Below are positions 59,331 to 64,000 of a stretch of DNA of 64,000 nucleotides, in pieces. Below the pieces are notes generated by a model. That model made no database searches and was not told the DNA's origin. It saw only the letters and a list, made by a program, of their open reading frames with translations. The DNA is taken from assembly GCF_000801105.2 (NCBI RefSeq), contig NC_079517.1:15810001-15874000 (forward strand), given 5' to 3'. Made by a program: the position numbers and the translations under genes. This DNA is from Raphanus sativus (Eukaryota; Streptophyta; Magnoliopsida; Brassicales; Brassicaceae). How positions within the stretch are numbered: the first letter of the stretch is position 1; each line of letters starts with the position of its first letter.

Positions 59331-61521
59331 TTACTGACAGTAGATTGCTTGATCGATCTGAGAAGGAATTGGTTTGATTTCAGTGCCAAGTTCTTGCTCA
59401 GTCTGATACCTGTTTTCAAAACTAAATGTCTGAGAAAACTATAACAAAAACGAAAAAAAAAACGACGCGGTAAGAACATTGGAGAGGAAGAGCGACTTAC
59501 ATTTTGAAACGGTCCTCATATGTTACCAAATTCACAGCCAACCCAAGGTGTCCAAACCGTCCTGATCGGCCCACCTGGACATTTTCACAGCATGAATTAA
59601 GGAAAACAAGGTTGGGTACTAGAGAAGCTAGAACAAAAAGAGGTTTTGTTTCGACCTACCCTGTGTAGATACGACTCAGAAGTCCTCGGAAAATCAAAGT
59701 TAATCACTACATTCACAGCTTGAATATCAATTCCACGAGTAAACAGATCTGCACCAGAAATTTTCAGTAAGTTGTAAAACATCATCATTCAGCATAGTTC
59801 AAAGTATATGTTCGAAAGCATACCAGTGCAGACGAGATTTCTGCAAGCACCATTGCGAAACTCATGGAACACTCTGTTCCTATGGTCTTGAACCATCTTC
59901 GCATGAATGTAGAAGCACGAATAACCGAGTTCCGTAATTTTCTTAGCCAACAGTTCGACGCGATTAACAGAGTTGCAAAAGATTATCGACTGGTTTATTT
60001 GCAGCTGCAATTAAAAACGATATAACCAGCTTAGATGATCAAAATCGAGTAGCAGATAGCTATGTGGTTACAGGGATTGTTTTAAACATCTGACCTTAGA
60101 GAAAAGTGTGTTGAGGCAGTGAACCTTCTGTCTCTCTTCAACAAAAGCGTAATATTGTGTGACACCCATTAGCGTGAGTTGATCCATGAGATTGATAACG
60201 TATGGTTTCCGGAGATGCCGATCCTTAAAAGCCTTCACAGTGACAGGAAATGTAGCCGAAAACATCAGAAACTGACGATTCTCTGGCAGAAACTGTATCA
60301 GTTCCTCTAGAGAAGGTTGGAATTCTGCAGACAAAAGCTTGTCGGCCTGGTAAGATAGTTTGTAAAGAGTTAAAAACTTTGAAGCTAAATGGCACAATCA
60401 AACAAAATCAACATCAGGTAGAACTTTATAATCCACTACAGTAAGAACTTTTGTCATCACGCTTTTAGCAATAAATCACAAAAACGAAGATACAGTAAAA
60501 GAGCTCACCTCATCCATCACAAGCATCGTACAGTCTTTCAAAACACACACTCCCTTTTTGGTAAGATCCAATATTCTTCCAGGAGTTCCAACGAGCAGAT
60601 GTACAGGCTGATGCAACCGCATGATATCATCTCTCAGACTGGTACCGCCAGTGGTGACCATAACCTGGATGTTCAAATATTTGGAAAGCTCCTTGCAAAC
60701 CTGCGAAGTCTGAAGGGCCAGCTCTCGCGTTGGAACTAGAATCATGGCTGTATAAAAAAACCAAAACACAGTCAGACAGTAACTATATTTTTGTGTTTTC
60801 ACAGATAGAGAAGGAGTTCCAAACAAAAACCAGCATACACCTTGAATAACATTGGTATTAGGATCAATTCTCTCTAAGACAGGAATGCAGAAAGCACCAG
60901 TCTTTCCTGTACCGTTTTTGGCTCTAGCGAGAATATCACTACCGGTCAAAGCAATGGGAATGCTCTCTTCTTGAATGGGAGATGGCTTCTCGAAACCCTT
61001 CTCGTATATTCCCTTTAGCAGATCTCTTTTAAGAAAGTAATCTTCGAATTCGTTTCCTTTTGTAGCTGTAACATCCTGCAGACAAAATATTGAGCAAGAA
61101 GGTTCAAATACACATAAAGAAAGAGAACCAAATCTCAGAGGGGAAGCTAAACCGCAGTCTGGTAACGAGTATCAGGAGGTGGGAGCTTTAACGTTGCCTT
61201 CCAATCTTGGTCGCCACTGAGAGTAACGGAGCCATTGAATCTATCAGCACAAGAGAGATAATATCTAATCCAAATCGTAATAAAACAGTTGTTTCCAAGA
61301 AAACGAGTAATAAGTTACTTATGATCGTTGCTAGGTACGGGCGGCTGAGACGACGCCGTGTTCTGGACCTCATTGGCGTTCCCAGGAAGCTGAGCGCGTC
61401 TTGACCACTGTTGCTGCTGATGTTTGTGAGGCTGACCGTGCTGCGATTGATAAGAAGGACGCGGCGGGGCTCCACGTCGCGTTCCGGACTCCGGTGGATA
61501 TCGTCCTCTGTTGTTATTCAT
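59331..61521 (-). CDS. RH12: DEAD-box RNA helicase RH12 (DDX6/DHH1 family)
   Basis: Nine exons on the minus strand: 61319-61521, 61153-61240, 60841-61075, 60509-60747, 60095-60346, 59824-60004, 59660-59748, 59501-59574 and 59331-59409. They join in frame to 479 residues. The N-terminal Asn/Gln/Pro-rich tail starts [13 protein letters not shown]. Helicase motifs in order: Q motif [20 protein letters not shown], Ia [18 protein letters not shown] (split exactly by the exon 4/5 intron), III SAT, IV IIFCNS, V TRGID, VI HRVGRSGR. The C-terminus ends AIYCQ, as in the plant DHH1 family. These proteins promote decapping and translational repression in P-bodies. It corresponds to At3g61240. No defect seen. 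Confidence 0.95.
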
Positions 61522-62646
61522 CGCAATCTCTCTCTCTTGATCTCGAAAACTGGAGACAGGTAACCCTAAATCTATACAATACCGCCGTAACCTAATGCTG
61601 GTTCAAAACCTAGGGGTTTTACTGATCGGAGTGTTCAAATAAACCACAAACCGGTCAGCCAAATAACCGGAGAAGAAGAAACGGATGGATCGAGAGCTCA
61701 GATTTGTTTTATTCACAAACCGAAGAATGAGAAAGCGAGTGTAACAGAACTTTTTGCTCTCCTCCGGCCTTCTTGTTAGGGCGTCAATGGAGTTTCCTCT
61801 TCTTTCAGACTTTCTCCCTCTGTTATTTGTTATTTATAAATATGACCCTTCATCTTTCTATACTTTATACGATTGTCTTGATTTTCTGTTATTTCAGTGA
61901 CATACCACTCTTTTCTCAACGCATTACATTTATGATCCCTACATTTTGTATACTTTATAGTAATAATAACAAACAACTTCAAAGTTCTTTCTGATTCTGA
62001 GTCCTCTTTGTCGATTATTTGAAAAGAACCCCTGTACTATCTATTATTTGACCTTTACTTTTTAAAGGTTGTGATGGTAAATCAACTTTTTTTGTTGGTA
62101 AATCAACGTTAACATCTGTAAATTCTTTAAGAAATTTCCAAAGTCTTAAAAGTCTCAATCAGGTTTTATTGGTTTAAAAGTTTTCAAAATCTTTTCAAGT
62201 CATTTTAATCATTTTGTTTACTAATCAACACTTTTTTTCTAAAGCATAAAACATGGTTACTGTTTCTTTTTTAGTTACAGCAGCTAAAGTATGTACAACA
62301 TCTTTACAGCAACAGCTCTAATTTTTACAATATATACATCATTTTCCCCTATTTGATTGTTTTATATAAATGACCCGGTTTTTTGCCCATTTCAATTTCT
62401 CAATCTAGTTTTGATAAATGATAGTTAAAAAAAAACACGAGCTACCCAGATTTAGAATATTGAACCATAGACGATAAAAGTCTATAATGGGCTCTCCTTA
62501 TTCGAATCTTATCCATCAGAACCAAACTCTCAATCCAAGATTTTAAATGAAGGCAGAAAGATCACAAAAGAGCTTTGATTCTTGTTGTCTCTATTATGAT
62601 CTGAAAGCTAAGGAAGAGGATAACAAAAGGATAGAGACAGAGAACA
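61522..62646. other. Intergenic region between divergent RH12 and PLIM2c
   Basis: Shared upstream region for RH12 (minus) and the LIM gene (plus). There is no gene in it, and only AT-rich stretches and small frames. Confidence 0.5.
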
Positions 62647-62781
62647 ATGGATTTTACTGGGACACTAGACAAATGCAAGGCGTGTGACAAGACTGTATAT
62701 GTTATGGATTTGATGACATTGGAAGGAATGCCTTACCACAAGTCATGCTTCAGGTGCAGCCATTGCAATGGCCCTCTCGTG
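62647..62781 (+). CDS. PLIM2C: LIM-domain protein PLIM2c, first exon only in window
   Basis: The 45-codon exon MDFTGTLDKCKACDKTVYVM... ends with NGPLV at a GTATCT donor (62782). It holds most of a LIM double zinc finger: CKAC, then the His-Cys pair HKSC and CSHC. The protein family bundles actin, and PLIM2 forms work in pollen tubes. No second LIM exon (a NYSSMDGVLYCKPHF-like block) is found in the following 1.2 kb. The rest of the gene either lies beyond 64000 after a long intron or is lost. The frame continuing past 62781 to 62886 is intron read-through. It corresponds to At3g61230. Confidence 0.75.
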
Positions 62782-63750
62782 GTATCTACCTCTTCTTCCT
62801 CTCTTCTTATGATTCTTCCAAGATCGTTCCACTGTTTTGGTGGGGGAAAGAAACTAGAGGAGTCTATCTTATCATTCGCAGATTAGCAACTATCAGTCGT
62901 TCCGGTCTTGAACCTATTCATACGAAACATATGTATGGAACCCATAACCTTTTAACTCTTTGATACCAATTTTTCATTGTTGTTTGATGTCAAAGTGTAT
63001 AAACTTGTGGAATTGTTCTAAAACAAAGAACAAAACTAGATCTTAAATATCTCATTATATAATATGAAATTAATAAAAAGGTACAATAATTAATCAAACT
63101 TCAATAAATAAATAAAACTTAAAGAAAAATAAAACTAAAAAGCATAGAGATTTGTTATTAACTTTTTATTATTTAGTTTTCATATTTATCTGATTGACAT
63201 ATAGGGAAAACATCAAAATATTAAATGATTTGAATATATTAATTAAAAAACATGATTAAAACATATAGCTATATAGTTTTGTTAGATGAGTTTCGATGAA
63301 AAAACAATAAAAAGGTTTGACAGATTCTTGTTGATTATAAGGATACTATAAATTTCTTTTGTTGCATAACTAAACTTTAATAATTTTAGTTTCTATGTTA
63401 TTTAGAGGCTCAGTAATTAGTTTCATATTGGACCTCAAATATCTCAGTATCGGCATATAATCTGCGGCAAAATATTTTTTTCCAGGGACAGTGCTATTGG
63501 ATCATCCAAACTTGTATAAGATTGATTCTCTATATTCATACTGACATTGCAACTTTTATTGCTTGTTTTGATTATGATGGATACATCACTATGTCTATGG
63601 CACATATGCTAAGATTTGCAGTCTATAGTTCATGTTGTGATGCTAAACAACTGAAATTAAAATTCACATTTGCATTAAATTTCAATATAAATTTCAGTCA
63701 TTTTTATTAAAAGAGTAGTATATTTTATGATAACATAAATAACAAATAAA
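62782..63750. other. PLIM2c intron or flank, AT-rich
   Basis: No gene recognised. If PLIM2c is complete, this is its first intron. Confidence 0.4.
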
Positions 63751-63927
63751 TTAAGCTTTACATTTGAAAATGCCGCCGCAGGTTGTGGTTCCTTCAAAAC
63801 ACCTGCCAGATCCTTTCCACTTGGCAGTACGTACACTGATCAGCACATCGTTTAGGATCACAAATTCCTGATTCAACAAAATATTCATGACACAGTTCTT
63901 GTCCTTGTGACTCCATCGTCACTGTTC
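63751..63927 (-). pseudogene. Cysteine-rich (defensin-like, LCR) peptide exon with frameshift
   Basis: The minus-strand exon starts after an AG acceptor (63928-63929). It reads ESQGQELCHEYFVESG and ICDPKRCADQC, then changes frame to AKWKGSGRCFEGTTTCGGIF and KCKA, with stop at 63751-63753. The two parts join only if two bases are missing around TGTACGT (about 63830), so the current frame stops early. Cysteine spacing fits the plant low-molecular-weight cysteine-rich peptides. Arabidopsis has members (LCR53/LCR54) just past PLIM2c, so position agrees. The signal-peptide exon would be beyond the window end. Confidence 0.65.
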
Positions 63928-64000
63928 CTAAGAATATATTTAAATACATATATTAGTATCATCTCAATTATTTTGTTTTTTTTGTAAACTAAAATTATAG

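Noticed and set aside
59096..59479. A 127-residue minus-strand frame
   Set aside because: It overlaps RH12 exon 9 and the 3' UTR in another frame; the real exon ends at 59331.
62782..62886. Continuation of the LIM frame beyond NGPLV
   Set aside because: A GT donor lies at 62782 and the following residues do not resemble LIM sequence.

Overview
This window is nuclear plant DNA from a Brassicaceae species, most likely Brassica, Raphanus or a close relative. The evidence is spliced genes with GT-AG introns, AT-rich intergenic DNA, a tRNA-derived SINE, Helitron ends, hAT, Stowaway and Mutator-like non-autonomous elements, and a gene order matching one arm of Arabidopsis chromosome 3. From memory, the order follows At3g61530 down to about At3g61180: KPHMT2/PANB2 (+), a PPR gene (+), a relic of the RIC1-like gene (-), LHCA2 (-), BRH1 (+), ASK21 (+), a U-box gene (-), SKIP4 (-), a GT90 glucosyltransferase (-), MYB17 (-), RH12 (-), PLIM2c exon 1 (+) and a cysteine-rich peptide gene (-). 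Several Arabidopsis neighbours (for example ACS1, SYP73, CYSC1 and PIP1A) are not seen. That fits fractionation after polyploidy.

Layout. 1-5.0 kb: a LINE on the minus strand with open ORF1 and ORF2, lying head-to-head with KPHMT2. 5.3-10.1 kb: KPHMT2 and the PPR gene. 10.2-14.8 kb: RIC1 relic, LHCA2, a hAT element and a decayed lung-seven-transmembrane gene. 14.8-24.1 kb: AT-rich DNA around BRH1, with a 403-bp tandem duplication, a Stowaway MITE and a SINE. 24.1-30.7 kb: ASK21 and the U-box gene. 32.5-41.5 kb: a probable Helitron filled with ten ~855-bp units arranged as two ~4.28-kb five-unit higher-order repeats. 42.2-46.2 kb: SKIP4 and GT90. 46.9-49.8 kb: a Helitron carrying a captured eIF2-beta gene fragment and a nested hAT. 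49.8-54.1 kb: foldback DNA, a second Stowaway-like MITE and a Mutator-like element with perfect 9-bp target duplications. 54.5-56.4 kb: MYB17, broken by a 775-bp hAT in exon 3 and by a +1 frameshift. 59.3-64.0 kb: RH12, a lone first exon of PLIM2c, and a frameshifted cysteine-rich peptide exon.

The host genes are housekeeping or regulatory and independent of each other: pantothenate synthesis, organelle RNA processing, photosystem I antenna, ubiquitin ligase parts (BRH1, ASK21, U-box, SKIP4), glycosylation, flowering regulation and mRNA decay. No operon-like system is present. The novelty lies in repeats and mobile DNA: the higher-order repeat, the gene-capturing Helitron, the double-hit MYB17, two introns whose tandem repeats duplicate the 3' splice site, and a set of 13-28 bp A-tailed insertions with perfect or near-perfect target-site duplications that look like hyper-truncated retroposons. 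All gene identities rest on reading the translated protein, not on a database search.
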